Of a stretch of 64,000 bases of DNA, positions 36,589 to 45,845 are shown piece by piece. Source of the stretch: Allobaculum sp. Allo2 (GTDB taxonomy: Bacteria; Bacillota_I; Bacilli_A; Erysipelotrichales; Erysipelotrichaceae); assembly GCF_022701175.1 (NCBI RefSeq), contig NZ_CP078088.1, positions 124,001-188,000 on the forward strand, written 5' to 3'. The position numbers and the translations under genes were made by a program. The notes below the pieces were generated by a model. The model was not told the origin of the DNA. It was given only the letters and a program-made list of their open reading frames with translations, and did no database searches. Position 1 is the first letter of the stretch; each line of letters opens with the position of its first letter.

Positions 36589-38233
36589 CAATGTCATTAA
36601 GTTAAGGAGGGATAAAAATCGTATACCCTGTTCATGAGCGTTGTCATTTCTTATATTTTGCGTCTCAGGCATGACGAAAAGGATGATTTTCTACCTGTTG
36701 AAAAAATCATCCTGATGACTTTTCGGTTTTCAAATCTGTCACTTCTTCTTTCTGGTATCAGCTCTTCCTTCTCTGATCGGAGATATCCTGGCCAGAAGAA
36801 GATCTTCCAGTGTACTCAAGCTGATTCTGGCTTTTTGAACAGCCACTGTTGAATCGTTTTGATGATGAATCCGAAATCTGCCTTCTGCTTGTGCTTTTTG
36901 GCCTGAGCGATGCGCTTCTGGTGCTGACGAGATCTTTCTACCTTGTTGCGCAAACGGGAACAAAGATTGTAGAGAGTCATTTTGGCATAGATCTCTGCCT
37001 GGACCAGATCAAGCTTCCTTGAATGAGTCCATTCAAGATCGGTGTTTCGTTTCAGTCCCCTGAAGCCGACTTCAACCTGCCAGCGCAGACGGTAGATCTG
37101 CTTGATGTCCTCGGTCCCAAACTCAGCTTCCGACAGATTGGTGCAGACGGTAATGAATGATTCATTCCCTTCGCAGGCAGCTTTGAACCTCACAACCCTG
37201 ATATTTAAAGGGAGTTCAGTCGTTTGACCGTCAAATTCAGGCTGCTTCCTGTACGAAGAGATGTACTTATAGACATCCCAATGGTCTTTGACATGCCTGT
37301 TGTTTTTACTGGTCAGAATCACATTGAAAGGAATGTCATACTCTTCTGACTCGGGAGTCTTATAGTACTTGAGAATGCTTGTAGATGATGTCTCGTCTTT
37401 GATACGTATGACAAAAGGGACATGTTCCTTCTGCAGGCGATAGAAAGACATAAGAGCTTCGTATCCCCGATCAGCGATGAAGATGGCTTTCTGAAATGAA
37501 GAACGCTGAGCGAGTTCAAGAAGAGCTGAATCTTCATTCTTCTCAGAGCCGGGTTGAAGCAGCGCGTCAGTAAAGACGGAGTTGAGGGCGTCGAATTCGG
37601 CATTCAAATGAACAAAGTGCCTCTTCTTGCCTTTTTAGAAGCGCCATAGGTGATGTCATTGTCCTGTTCAGGAAGAACTTGAATCTCGCTTCCATCTACA
37701 GCGAGGAGGCGATAACCCTTGAAGGTTTTAACATCAGAGCTGGAAGTTGCCTTGTTAAACCGATTGAAGACGTTTTTATAAAGTGAAGAGTTGATTTTGG
37801 AACGGGCCTGAGACACAGCAGAGGCTGAAACAGATGATCCGCCCTTAAACAGGATCCAGGGAAAGGAAGCAGCGAGGGATTCCTCTGTCAGCTGAAACGG
37901 AAGAAGGACAAGCTCATGCAGGTCAATCTGCCGCTTACGGGTGAAGGCGGACTGAGAAGTAAAATTGGCAGGGTTCGCCGTTTCTGAGCTGATGATATTG
38001 AGGAAGGTGTTTCTGAAGAAAGAACATTCTTTGGCGATAGCAGTCATAGGGAAAACTCCTTTAAGTTCTCCCCATCGGCTGCGAAGCAGCCGCGCGGCGG
38101 CAGAAATTTGTCAATAGATTTTTAGAAAAAGTGAAAAACTCGAATCATTCGAGATTTGACTTGAAGAGTAGAAAAAGACCACATCACTGCTTAACGCTGA
38201 TGTGGTCTGAGAAATCTTAACTTAATGACATTG
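36589..38233 (-). mobile_element. Complete IS4-family-like insertion sequence, 1645 bp
   Basis: The ends are perfect 18-bp inverted repeats, CAATGTCATTAAGTTAAG at 36589-36606 and its complement at 38216-38233. A 10-bp target duplication flanks them. A single transposase gene occupies the minus strand. Hairpins just inside both ends (36678-36713 and 38176-38209) look like terminators that insulate the transposase. It lies between thiE and thiD and so may block readthrough in the thiamine operon. Confidence 0.95.
36816..38047 (-). CDS. IS4-family transposase (frameshifted)
   Basis: About 411 residues of a DDE transposase. LLAVDGSEIQ holds the first Asp, FIADRGYEAL the second, and YRLRWQVEVGFRGLKRNTDLEW (split YRLRWQVEVGF and RGLKRNTDLEW) the catalytic Glu in a YREK-like motif, as in IS4 and IS231 relatives. 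The start MTAIAKECSFF at 38047 has AAAGGAG. A frame change near 37607 is repaired by one T (TLFHLNAEFD). Because the inverted repeats and target duplication are perfect, the element is recent and the frameshift is probably a sequence error. Confidence 0.9.
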
Positions 38234-38243
38234 ACGAAGCAGC
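38234..38243. repeat. Right copy of 10-bp target site duplication
   Basis: ACGAAGCAGC, identical to 36579-36588. Confidence 0.93.
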
Positions 38244-38375
38244 AAAGAAAAATGCTGGTAACGATCGAATTCTCGATCGAATCCAAATCCAGCCGCGACG
38301 AATTGGGGGCACCACCTTGCGCCGCGTAACAAAAGAAAATGCATGAAAGAACTCAAAAGAAAGAGGAATACGAAT

Positions 38376-39197
38376 ATGTATACTGCATTATCCATCGCCG
38401 GATCCGATCCGAGCGGAGGCGCCGGCATTCAGGCCGATCTGAAGACTATGACGTGCAATGGCGTTTTCGCCATGGCGGCCATGACGTCTCTGACGGCCCA
38501 GAACACAACCGGCGTCAGCAATATCTTCCCCGTCACTCCCGAATTTATCCGCGAGACAGATTGAAATGGTCGTTCACGATATTCGACCCGACGCCGTCAA
38601 AATCGGCATGGTCGGCAGTGCACCTGCCATTGAAGCGGTCGCTTTATCCCTTCAGGAAATTCCGGATGTAAAAACCGTCGTCGATCCCGTCATGGTTTCC
38701 ACCAGCGGCAGTCTGCTCATTGATCCAGACGCCATCGAGGCGCTTAAAACGCATCTGATCCAGGACGCCACCCTGATCACGCCAAACATCCCCGAAGCCG
38801 AAGTTCTCTGCGGCTTCTCCATTCAGAACCGGGACGACATGGAAAAAGCCGCCCGCAATCTGGGCAGCACCTTCCATACCGCCGTTCTTGTCAAAGGCGG
38901 TCATCGCGTCGAAGACGCCAACGACGTGCTTTACGACGGAAGCAATCTGATCTGGTTTGAAGGCGAACGCGTCCAGACGGAAAACACGCACGGCACCGGC
39001 TGTACCCTTTCGAGCGCCATCGCAGCCAATCTGGCCAAAGGGTTTAATCTGCCTCAGTCCGTACGAAGAGCCAAAGCGTACATTACCCGGGCACTGGACG
39101 ACGGCCTGAATCTGGGCAGCGGTCCCGGACCGATGAACCATGCCTTTAAAGGTCACGAAGATTTTTTGATCTTCCTGAAAACGATCCGGAGGTCTAG
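38376..39197 (+). CDS. thiD: Hydroxymethylpyrimidine / phosphomethylpyrimidine kinase (frameshifted)
   Basis: ThiD phosphorylates HMP twice to HMP-PP. Motifs: ALSIAGSDPSGGAGIQADLK at the N-terminus, VVDPVMVSTSGS and NTHGTGCTLSSAIAANLAKG (anion hole with the catalytic Asp/Cys region). About 273 residues, normal. The frame breaks near 38560 and again near 39182; the second is fixed by one A, giving FLKNDPEV and a stop at 39195-39197. The first may be a lost CG dinucleotide. The start at 38376 follows AAAGAGG. An upstream in-frame ATG at 38343 is less likely. Confidence 0.9.
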
Positions 39198-39202
39198 GTA
39201 CG

Positions 39203-39829
39203 ATGCTTACGCAGATTCTTATTGTCGTCAGTCTCATCGCCTATTTTGGAATCAGCCTCTGGCTGGTTAAGGACGTAAAGCTGACCACGTCTTCGATTTC
39301 GATCTGCGCGATCTGCATCGCGCTGACCCTGATTCTGGAATCCATTTTCATTCCGCTGCCGACCGGCGCGGTGATCACGCTGTGTTCGCCCGTGCCGCTG
39401 CTGGTTCTGGCCATCTGCTTTGATCCAAAGCTGGCCATTCTTTCCGGATGGATTACCGGTCTGCTTTCCATCGCACTGCTTCCTACCTGGCAGCCGGTCC
39501 ATTGGGCACAGATTTTTGTGGAACACCTGGTGTGCTTTTCCTGCCTGGGCTATGCAGGACTGTTTTCGGCGAAAACGAAGCTGGGCATTCTTCCCGGCCT
39601 TCTGCTCGCGTTTGCGATCAAGTTCATGGGCCATGCGGCCAGCGGTGTTGTCTTCTTTTCCCAGAACGCCTGGTCGGGCTGGGGTCCCTGGGCTTACAGC
39701 ATGACGTACCACCTCACCAGCAAGGTCCCGCTGTTCCTTCTTTGCACGCTGGTCATGCTCGCCCTGCCGCTCAAAACGCTGGAGCGCCTTGGCAAATCCA
39801 AAATGGTAAAGAAAGGAGCCGCCCAGTGA
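39203..39829 (+). CDS. thiT: Thiamine ECF transporter S component ThiT
   Basis: An intact 208-residue membrane protein with six predicted spans. The late segment SGWGPWAYSMTYHL corresponds to the conserved ThiT loop that helps bind thiamine, and the gene sits inside a thiamine operon. An extra N-terminal hydrophobic segment (ILIVVSLIAYFGISLWLV) is longer than in typical ThiT. It starts six bases after thiD with GGAGG upstream and overlaps the tenA start, so it is translationally coupled to both. HMP transport is an alternative. Confidence 0.8.
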   Translation: MLTQILIVVSLIAYFGISLWLVKDVKLTTSSISICAICIALTLILESIFIPLPTGAVITLCSPVPLLVLAICFDPKLAILSGWITGLLSIALLPTWQPVHWAQIFVEHLVCFSCLGYAGLFSAKTKLGILPGLLLAFAIKFMGHAASGVVFFSQNAWSGWGPWAYSMTYHLTSKVPLFLLCTLVMLALPLKTLERLGKSKMVKKGAAQ

Positions 39830-40533
39830 TTGAAGCGCTTCGTCATAAGAAAGATTCCTTCAGCGCGCGTCTTTTAAACGATTCCATTCCGTACTGGAAC
39901 CATTACCTCCGCCATCCGTTTCTGCAAAAGCTGGCCAATGGGACGCTCTCGCACGATCGCTATACCGGCTACATGATGCAGGACTATCTGTATTTGAAAG
40001 AGTATGGACGCTGCTTCCTTCTGGGTATGGTTAAGGGCACCGACCCCGCCTTTCGCGCCGTTTGCGAACATTATCTGAAGCGGATCAACAATTTCGAGCT
40101 CGACGTTCACCGCGGCGCGTTTGAAGCGCTCGGCATTTCGAAACAGGATCTGGAGCGTGCCGTTCCTTCGCTGGAAAATCTTGGCTATACCTCCTACATG
40201 CTCAAAGTCTGTCTCGAAGGCAAACAGGAAGAAATTTTAATTTCGATTCTCGCCTGCGCCCTCAGCTACGAATACATCGCGCACGAAATCGTCAAGGAAA
40301 AGCCCGAAGCCTTAAACGATCCGCTGTACGGCAGCTGGTTTGCGCAATACGACTCGGCCGATTACGCCAAAGAAAACGATGACCTCTGCGCGCTGCTCGA
40401 CGATCTGACCAGAGAGCTTTCCAAAGAGCGGCTCGATGCCCTCGAGAATATTTTCCAGACCTGTTCCCGTTTTGAAATGGGCTTCTGGAACGGAGCCTGG
40501 CAGACGGGTGATGAAACGCGGCTTTGTGCCTAA
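39826..40533 (+). CDS. tenA: Thiaminase II / aminopyrimidine aminohydrolase TenA
   Basis: An intact 235-residue TenA protein, which releases HMP from degraded thiamine for salvage. The motif YMMQDYLYLKEYGRCF near residue 50 is diagnostic, with LACALSYEYIAHEI carrying the expected active-site Cys region and FEMGFWNGAW the C-terminal block. The start is a GTG at 39826 overlapping the thiT stop (GTGA), so it is translationally coupled. It completes a salvage set of ThiM, ThiE, ThiD, ThiT and TenA; thiC, thiG and thiF are not in the window. Confidence 0.93.
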   Translation: MIEALRHKKDSFSARLLNDSIPYWNHYLRHPFLQKLANGTLSHDRYTGYMMQDYLYLKEYGRCFLLGMVKGTDPAFRAVCEHYLKRINNFELDVHRGAFEALGISKQDLERAVPSLENLGYTSYMLKVCLEGKQEEILISILACALSYEYIAHEIVKEKPEALNDPLYGSWFAQYDSADYAKENDDLCALLDDLTRELSKERLDALENIFQTCSRFEMGFWNGAWQTGDETRLCA

Positions 40534-40625
40534 GCGATTTGTAAACACCCAGTAAACGCTCTATACGCGTTCCAAAATACGAATCTCCCGAAAATACGCT
40601 GCGCTTCAAATTCCGCCATTTAATG

Positions 40626-40665
40626 AAAACTGGCTGAGCGGATCCGTCCGACTCAGCCAGTTTTT
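40626..40665. terminator. Bidirectional terminator between tenA and sstT
   Basis: AAAACTGGCTGAG and CTCAGCCAGTTTTT arms. It ends the thiamine operon on the plus strand and sstT on the minus strand. Confidence 0.9.
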
Positions 40666-40694
40666 ATCTGAAATTTTCTGCATAAAGCTTCGAA

Positions 40695-41968
40695 TTACCT
40701 GGAAGCTTTTTTCTTGCGAAGGAATTCCGGAAGCGGTTTTCCTTCTTTTTCCACTGAATGAATTCCGCTGTCGCGGTAAAGACGGCATCGCCGGCGGAGT
40801 TCAGGCAGGTTTCTACCGAATCCTGAACGACACCGATAATGAAGCCGACCGCTACGACCTGCATGGCCACATCCTGAGAAATGCCAAACAGGGAGCAGGC
40901 CATCGGGATCAGCAGAAGAGATCCGCCGGCAATACCCGAAGCGCCGCATGCACCGAGCGCAGCCATCATCGAAAGCAGAACCGCAGCCGGGAAGGAAACC
41001 TGAATGCCCAGCGTATTGGCGGCAGCGAGTGTCATGATCGTAATCGTGATCGCAGCGCCGTCCATGTTGATCGTGCTGCCCAGCGGAATCGATACGGAAT
41101 AGAAATCCTTATCGAGACCCATCTTCTTGCACAGTTCCATGTTGACTGGAATATTCGCAGCCGAACTGCGGGTAAAGAATGCCGGAATGCCGGATTCTTT
41201 CAGGCACTTGAACACGAGCGGATATGGATTGACGTGCAGATAGCAGAACACCACAAACGGGGAAACGACGAGCGCCATGAACAGCATCGTGCCGACGAGC
41301 AGAAGCAGCAGCTTTCCGTAATCGGTAAAGATGGACAGACCGCTTGTCGATACAGTCGTGTAAATCAGACCCATGATGCCAAAGGGCGCCAGGTTGATTA
41401 CCCAGCGAACGATCTTGCTGACGGCTTCCGCCACGTCGTTCATGAACTTCTTCGTATTGTCCGAAGCGCAGGCTTTCATCGCCAGACCAAAGAGAACCGC
41501 ATAAAACAGAATGCCGATATAGTTGCCGTCCGCGATCGACTGGATCGGGTTGGAAACGATATTGGCCAGCAGGGTATGCATGACTTCATCGAGGCCCTGC
41601 GGAATCGTGGACGCGCTCGCCGCTTCGGGCAGAACGATGGTCTGCGGAAACAGGCGGGACGCCAGCACCGCCAGTACAGCGGCTAAAAATGTCGTCAGCA
41701 TGTACAGCCAGATGACAGTACCAAACCGGCGGTCAAGGCGGGAAGAATTTTGCGCAAGCGCACTTGCGACAAGAACAAAAACCAGAATCGGCGCCACGCC
41801 TTTCAGCGCGCCGACAAACAGATTTCCAAATTCGCCAATCCAGGTCCAGCCTGGCACCAGCAAAGCCAGTATGACGCCAATCACCAGACCAATCAGAATG
41901 CGAAGAATCAGGCTGGTACGGTTGTAGCTTCGAACGAGCTTCAGACACCCATTTTTAATGGATTGCAT
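40695..41968 (-). CDS. sstT: Serine/threonine:sodium symporter SstT (frameshifted near 3' end)
   Basis: A DAACS-family transporter of about 424 residues and eight spans with two re-entrant hairpins. FFTRSSAANIPVNMELCKKMG is the serine-rich hairpin (written FFTRSSAANIPVN then MELCKKMG), and GSTINMDGAAITIT the Na+/substrate site. The order of these motifs and the ACGASGIAGGSLLLIP segment match SstT. One frame change near 40745, fixed by one G, gives KKKGKPLPEFLRKKKASR and a stop at 40695. The start at 41968 has AAAGGAG. Its leader carries an attenuator-like hairpin. Confidence 0.92.
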
Positions 41969-42001
41969 AAAAACTATCTCCTTTTCCCTTGTCGGAAAAT
42001 G

Positions 42002-42041
42002 AAAAACATCGAACCAGAACAGCCGATCCGTGTTCGATGTT
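42002..42041 (-). promoter_or_regulatory. Terminator-like hairpin in the sstT leader
   Basis: On the minus strand AACATCGAAC and GTTCGATGTT form a perfect 10-bp stem with a 17-base loop, followed by TTTTTC, only ~35 bases before the sstT start codon. A terminator inside a leader implies attenuation. The upstream ~100 bases did not match a known riboswitch or T-box by eye. Confidence 0.6.
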
Positions 42042-42233
42042 CAAATTCACCAACAAAAATAATAATACGTGATCCTCTGATCGCCATACAAAGACGCCTG
42101 TCTCCGCCATCTGAACGTTATTCTTGCTCGCTTTGTATGTTTTTATCATGTTTTTCGGAAGATACGTTCTTGCCTTTTGGCCTCTGTCGTTCTTTCTTCC
42201 ATTCGTATCTTCCCTTTTCACACTTTTTGCCGC

Positions 42234-42258
42234 AAAAAGCCGGAGCGTATGCTCCGGC
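42234..42258 (-). terminator. Terminator of the 42.3-43.3 kb gene
   Basis: GCCGGAGC and GCTCCGGC with a four-base loop, followed by five T on the minus strand. Confidence 0.85.
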
Positions 42259-42319
42259 CTGGCAATTCAAGGGGTAAATCGTATGACTCTGTCCTCTCTT
42301 TCGAATCTGGATTTTCTGA

Positions 42320-43272
42320 TCAGTGCAGTTCGTAGTACTTGATGGAATCCTGCAGTTCGTCGAGGCGGCGGGTCATTTCTTCGAAATCGTCATCGTTTTC
42401 CGCCTGCTGATGGGTAACGAGCGAATCGAGCAGATCGGCGGCTTTCTTATTGATCTGGACGGAACGTTCATAGTATTTGCGCAAAATGTCCATGTTATGA
42501 CCAATCTTCACATACTGTCTGGCCTGTTCGAGATTGTTCTGGGACATGGCGATCGCTTCATCCAGTCCAGCTGTGAAACGGGCAATCGACAGTTTGCTTC
42601 CACCAAAAATGTTTTCGAGAATGGCCTCGGAATTGTCCTTGATGCGGTGCAGTTCCCGGTCGTTGTTTTCGATCTGTGTCAGCAGATTGCGCTCGATCGC
42701 GCGCTGCGTCTCCTTGGCCTCGTCAACGACTGGCCGGGCCTTTTTCTCCGGTCGTGGGAAAAGTTGCCCGCTTCCGCTGGAAGCACGTGTGTCTTTCACA
42801 TTGGGAATCGGCGGCTTTTTCGGAATGGGCGGCTTTTGAGACGGCCGCGCCTGTGTACGGGACGCATGGCTTTGCGAAGAATTCGCAGGAGAAGAATACG
42901 TACGCGGACCGGCTTTCAGTGCCCCCATGCCCAGGTAGACCGAGCCCCAGTTGGAAAAATAGCGGCTGAGGCCTGGTGCGAAAAACAGAAGGAAGGAATA
43001 GAGATACATCATCAGCCCTTCCAGATAATAAAAGGCATACGGCATGACGACCGGATGCGAATAGCCGAACATCGCCTCGTTATACTCGCTGTTTTGCGGC
43101 TTTTGCGGGGAAACGTACTCCGTTCGCGTTCTGGCCTGACCTAAAAATGGCCGACATAGTAAATGACTGGAATAATAAAAAGGAGTTTGAAAATGAACCC
43201 CAGATGCAGAACAAAGGCCAGCGCCATGGGCAGAAGCATGGGGAGCAGATCTTTACCCGAATTATCTGACAT
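42320..43272 (-). CDS. Membrane-anchored coiled-coil protein of unknown function (frameshifted)
   Basis: After one added T near 43144, a 318-residue protein results: two N-terminal membrane segments (LLPMLLPMALAFVLHLGFIF and nearby), another hydrophobic stretch (FYYLEGLMMYLYSFLLFFAP), a Pro/Lys-rich linker (QKPPIPKKPPIPNVKD) and a long charged helical C-terminus ending in DELQDSIKYYELH. The C-terminal helix looks like a coiled coil and resembles the 5-bromo-4-chloroindolyl phosphate hydrolysis (XpaC)/TelA-like type only in general features. The start MSDNSGKDLLPM at 43272 has AAAGGGAAAAG. It is divergent from another membrane protein gene and may work with it. Confidence 0.6.
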
Positions 43273-43587
43273 ATCTTTTCCCTTTCCTGAATAAAACGGT
43301 TTCCCGCCGATCGTGCCGTTCGCTCAAATCGCCCGGAAACCGGAAATAAACCTGTAATATGAATTATACCGGCCGCTCAATTTCTTTTCATCCATCGGCC
43401 GTCTGGAAAACCGAGGCTTATTAAAAACTTTACTATTCTTTTCCGGTATTTTGGATAGGCACCCATAACGCGGTCAGTCTGGGATTTTTTGATTTTCAAA
43501 GCCTGTCCGACCACGGGAATCTTAAAAACGGCCCGGTTTCTTTCCCGGCCGCTGTTCAACAGTATCTGTACACGATAAGGAGTCACC

Positions 43588-44729
43588 ATGAATATTCTGT
43601 ATTTTCTCTGCAACTTTCTGCTTTCCTTTTTATTTTTCTGAAAGGCACCCAGATTCTCGGCTTTTTAAAGGCGAAAGAGTATGACAGTCTTTCCGGCTAT
43701 TCGAGCCCGGATCTTGAACCGGGCACAAAGCGCTGGATTCGCGCTCAGGAAATTTATGGAGACGCCCTGCGCAAATGCGGCGCAGGACTGATGCTTCTGA
43801 ATGTAGTCGGCGCGCTTTCCGTATTCATGCTGGAACTGCCGGTCATTCAGATCGAATCCGTCATCCTTCTGCTTCTGGAAATTCTTTCCTTTTTCGGCGC
43901 GAAACTGTGGACCAGAAACCAGATGGCCAAGGACATTGTCCTGACCCCTTCCGCCCCTGCAACGCCGGCTGGCGAAACCGCACCGGCAGACGAAGGATCC
44001 AACCGATCGGATGCTTCTTTGGAACATGCAGACGATGCGAAATCTGAAGCGCACAAAGCCGAGGACGAGAATCCCGACGAAAGTCCGAAAGAAACGCCGG
44101 CAAAAGCAGAAGAAACTTTCACAGCCGATACACAGGACGATGCGATCCCGGCAGAACGCGACGATGAGAAGGAATCGGTTTCTGAACAGGAAGAACTCGA
44201 ACCAGATGCTGCCGCAAACGAACCAGACGCAGCCGCGCAGACCGAACAGCCGAGGGAAGCGTCTGTACCGACGGACACGAACGAAAACGAACCGGCTGAA
44301 CCGGTCCTTCCCGCTGAAGATGCCCATATTCATTTGGCTCCTTCCTCGTCCTCTGCAGACACACAGACGACGTCTTCTGAACCGACTGCCTCTTCACCCT
44401 CTTCTGCTCCTTCAGAATCCGCAGCTTCTTCGATCGAACGCAAGGCGGCCCCTTCTCCGGAACGAAGAACTGCGCCGGCTCACGAAGAGAGCAGCTCGGA
44501 AGAATCCGGTCTGGAAGATGTGGATCCTAAAGAAGCCGACCGTCTGGCCCGCTCCATTCTGAAAGCTTCCGCTTCCCGAAACGATCGCGCCTCGTTCCAT
44601 CGCCGCGATCGCCGCAACCAGCAGATTGCAGAAAACGGCTTTCAGGTCCACCAGATCCAGAACAATTCCGATCAGGCCTCCTTTTCCATCAAGCGTCTGC
44701 CGGAAGATACAGACACCGAATCCAAATAG
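43588..44729 (+). CDS. Membrane protein with long acidic low-complexity tail (frameshifted)
   Basis: After adding one T near 43637 the protein is ~380 residues. The first ~110 hold three hydrophobic segments (FLCNFLLSFLFF, LMLLNVVGALSVFMLELPV, SVILLLLEILSFFG). The remaining ~270 are extremely rich in Glu, Ala, Ser, Pro and Asp, probably disordered, ending with a short basic patch (RASFHRRDRRNQQIAENG). The N-terminal part is reminiscent of SdpI-like proteins but this is weak. The tail resembles that of the S66 peptidase in style, with no shared function known. An ATAAGGAGTCACC ribosome site supports the ATG at 43588. Confidence 0.6.
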
Positions 44730-44819
44730 AACAGTCAGGATCCCAGGATATAGAGTCATCCTCCGTTTTTCCGCTCCTGTCCTCCTCTGCTGTCCCCGTT
44801 TCAAAATCCATGCATACGA

Positions 44820-44873
44820 AAATCGCCCGCAGAAAGAAACAAAGCGTTTCTCCTTGCGGGCGATTTTCCTGTG
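44820..44873. terminator. Bidirectional terminator
   Basis: AAAATCGCCCGCA and TGCGGGCGATTTT arms with a nested GAAAC...GTTTC stem. Serves the acidic-tail gene (+) and the GNAT gene (-). Confidence 0.88.
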
Positions 44874-44884
44874 TCCTCTTTGAG

Positions 44885-44980
44885 GTCTCACCGGATGATG
44901 TGCGGATCTCTGTCGATCTGCTGAATCTCCGTGAATCTGCGGATTTGTGCGAATCTGCATGAATCTGCAGCGATCTATGC
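44885..44980. repeat. Degenerate short tandem repeats around GAATCTGC
   Basis: The core GAATCTGC or close variants (GGATCTCTGTC, CGATCTGCT, GAATCTCCG, GAATCTGCG, GAATCTGCA twice, CGATCTATG) recurs every 10-14 bases, right after the GNAT stop. Non-coding. Confidence 0.55.
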
Positions 44981-44984
44981 GATT

Positions 44985-45485
44985 TTATTCGCGATTTTCC
45001 CTCTCGGACGGGTACTCGAGAATCTTTTCCATGCCGATTTTCTGCGGCTTGAGATTGAGCGACTCATAAAAGTGAAGGGCCGAAGTATTGTCTGCCCATA
45101 CGTTGAGCGTCACGTTGTAACAGCCGCTCTTTCGTGCGAAGTCGCAGACGTATTCATACAGATGACGGCCGATGTGCTGATGGCGGATGTTCTGATCGAC
45201 GCAGAGATCGTCGATATAGAGCGTTTTGATCGGCGTGAGGATATTGTCGTTGGGATGCTCCTGAAAAATGCAGAACGCATAGCCGCGAACCTGTCCTTCT
45301 TCATCTTCGTAAACAAAGACCGGTGTCTTTTCCTCGCGAAGAATCGTTTCGAGCTGTTCGTCGGTGTATTTGCGGGCGCCGGTCTTAAAGAGATCCGGGC
45401 GCGCCTGATGGTGTACTTCCAGAACCTGACTGAGCAGGCTGTCAATGACGTCAAGATCGTGAAGATCCGCTCTTCGAATATTCAT
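44985..45485 (-). CDS. GNAT family N-acetyltransferase
   Basis: An intact 166-residue acetyltransferase. TLYIDDLCVDQNIRHQHIGRHLYEYV holds the acetyl-CoA pyrophosphate loop (R/Q-x-x-G-x-G/A here NIRHQHIGRHL), and NVTLNVWADNTSALHFYESLNL (NVTLNVWADN and TSALHFYESL) is the C-terminal GNAT block. The start at 45485 (MNIRRADLHD) follows GGAGGGAACAG. It is soluble, monocistronic, with unknown substrate. Confidence 0.9.
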   Translation of the reverse strand: MNIRRADLHDLDVIDSLLSQVLEVHHQARPDLFKTGARKYTDEQLETILREEKTPVFVYEDEEGQVRGYAFCIFQEHPNDNILTPIKTLYIDDLCVDQNIRHQHIGRHLYEYVCDFARKSGCYNVTLNVWADNTSALHFYESLNLKPQKIGMEKILEYPSERENRE

Positions 45486-45814
45486 TTCTGTTCCCTCCTC
45501 CATCCGGGCTGGCTACCGCTGGCTGGTTTTCTTCTGGCTTTGTTTCGCACCGTTTTGTCTTTGTTTTGGCCTGGGTTGGGCGGTTTTGGCCAGCCGCCTT
45601 CGGTCTGTACCTGCCGGGCGGTGTCCCGCCCATTTAAACCGGAATGGCTTTGCGGCTTATGCGGATGAGTGAAGCCTTGCTTCACTATCTTACATACTGG
45701 TTACAGACGTTTTTCATTGTAATCCTCTGCTTCTTCTTTAGCAGAGATTTTCCTTCGTTCCATTCTGTCTCCTTTTTGAACCTTCATCGTTTCCGCTCTG
45801 GAAAAGGGAGCCCA

Positions 45815-45840
45815 TAAAAACTGTCCGCAAGGGACAGTTT
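45815..45840 (-). terminator. Terminator of the secreted protease gene
   Basis: AAACTGTCC and GGACAGTTT with a five-base loop, followed by TTTTTAT on the minus strand, five bases after the stop. Confidence 0.85.
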
Positions 45841-45845
45841 CGGGA

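Noticed and set aside
37604-37625. Programmed frameshift in the IS transposase
   Set aside because: IS4-family transposases are single-frame and there is no slippery heptamer; one added T gives a normal protein.
45482-45700. Plus-strand coding in the GC-rich stretch upstream of the GNAT gene
   Set aside because: Low-complexity frames without a start signal; it is the promoter side of the GNAT gene.
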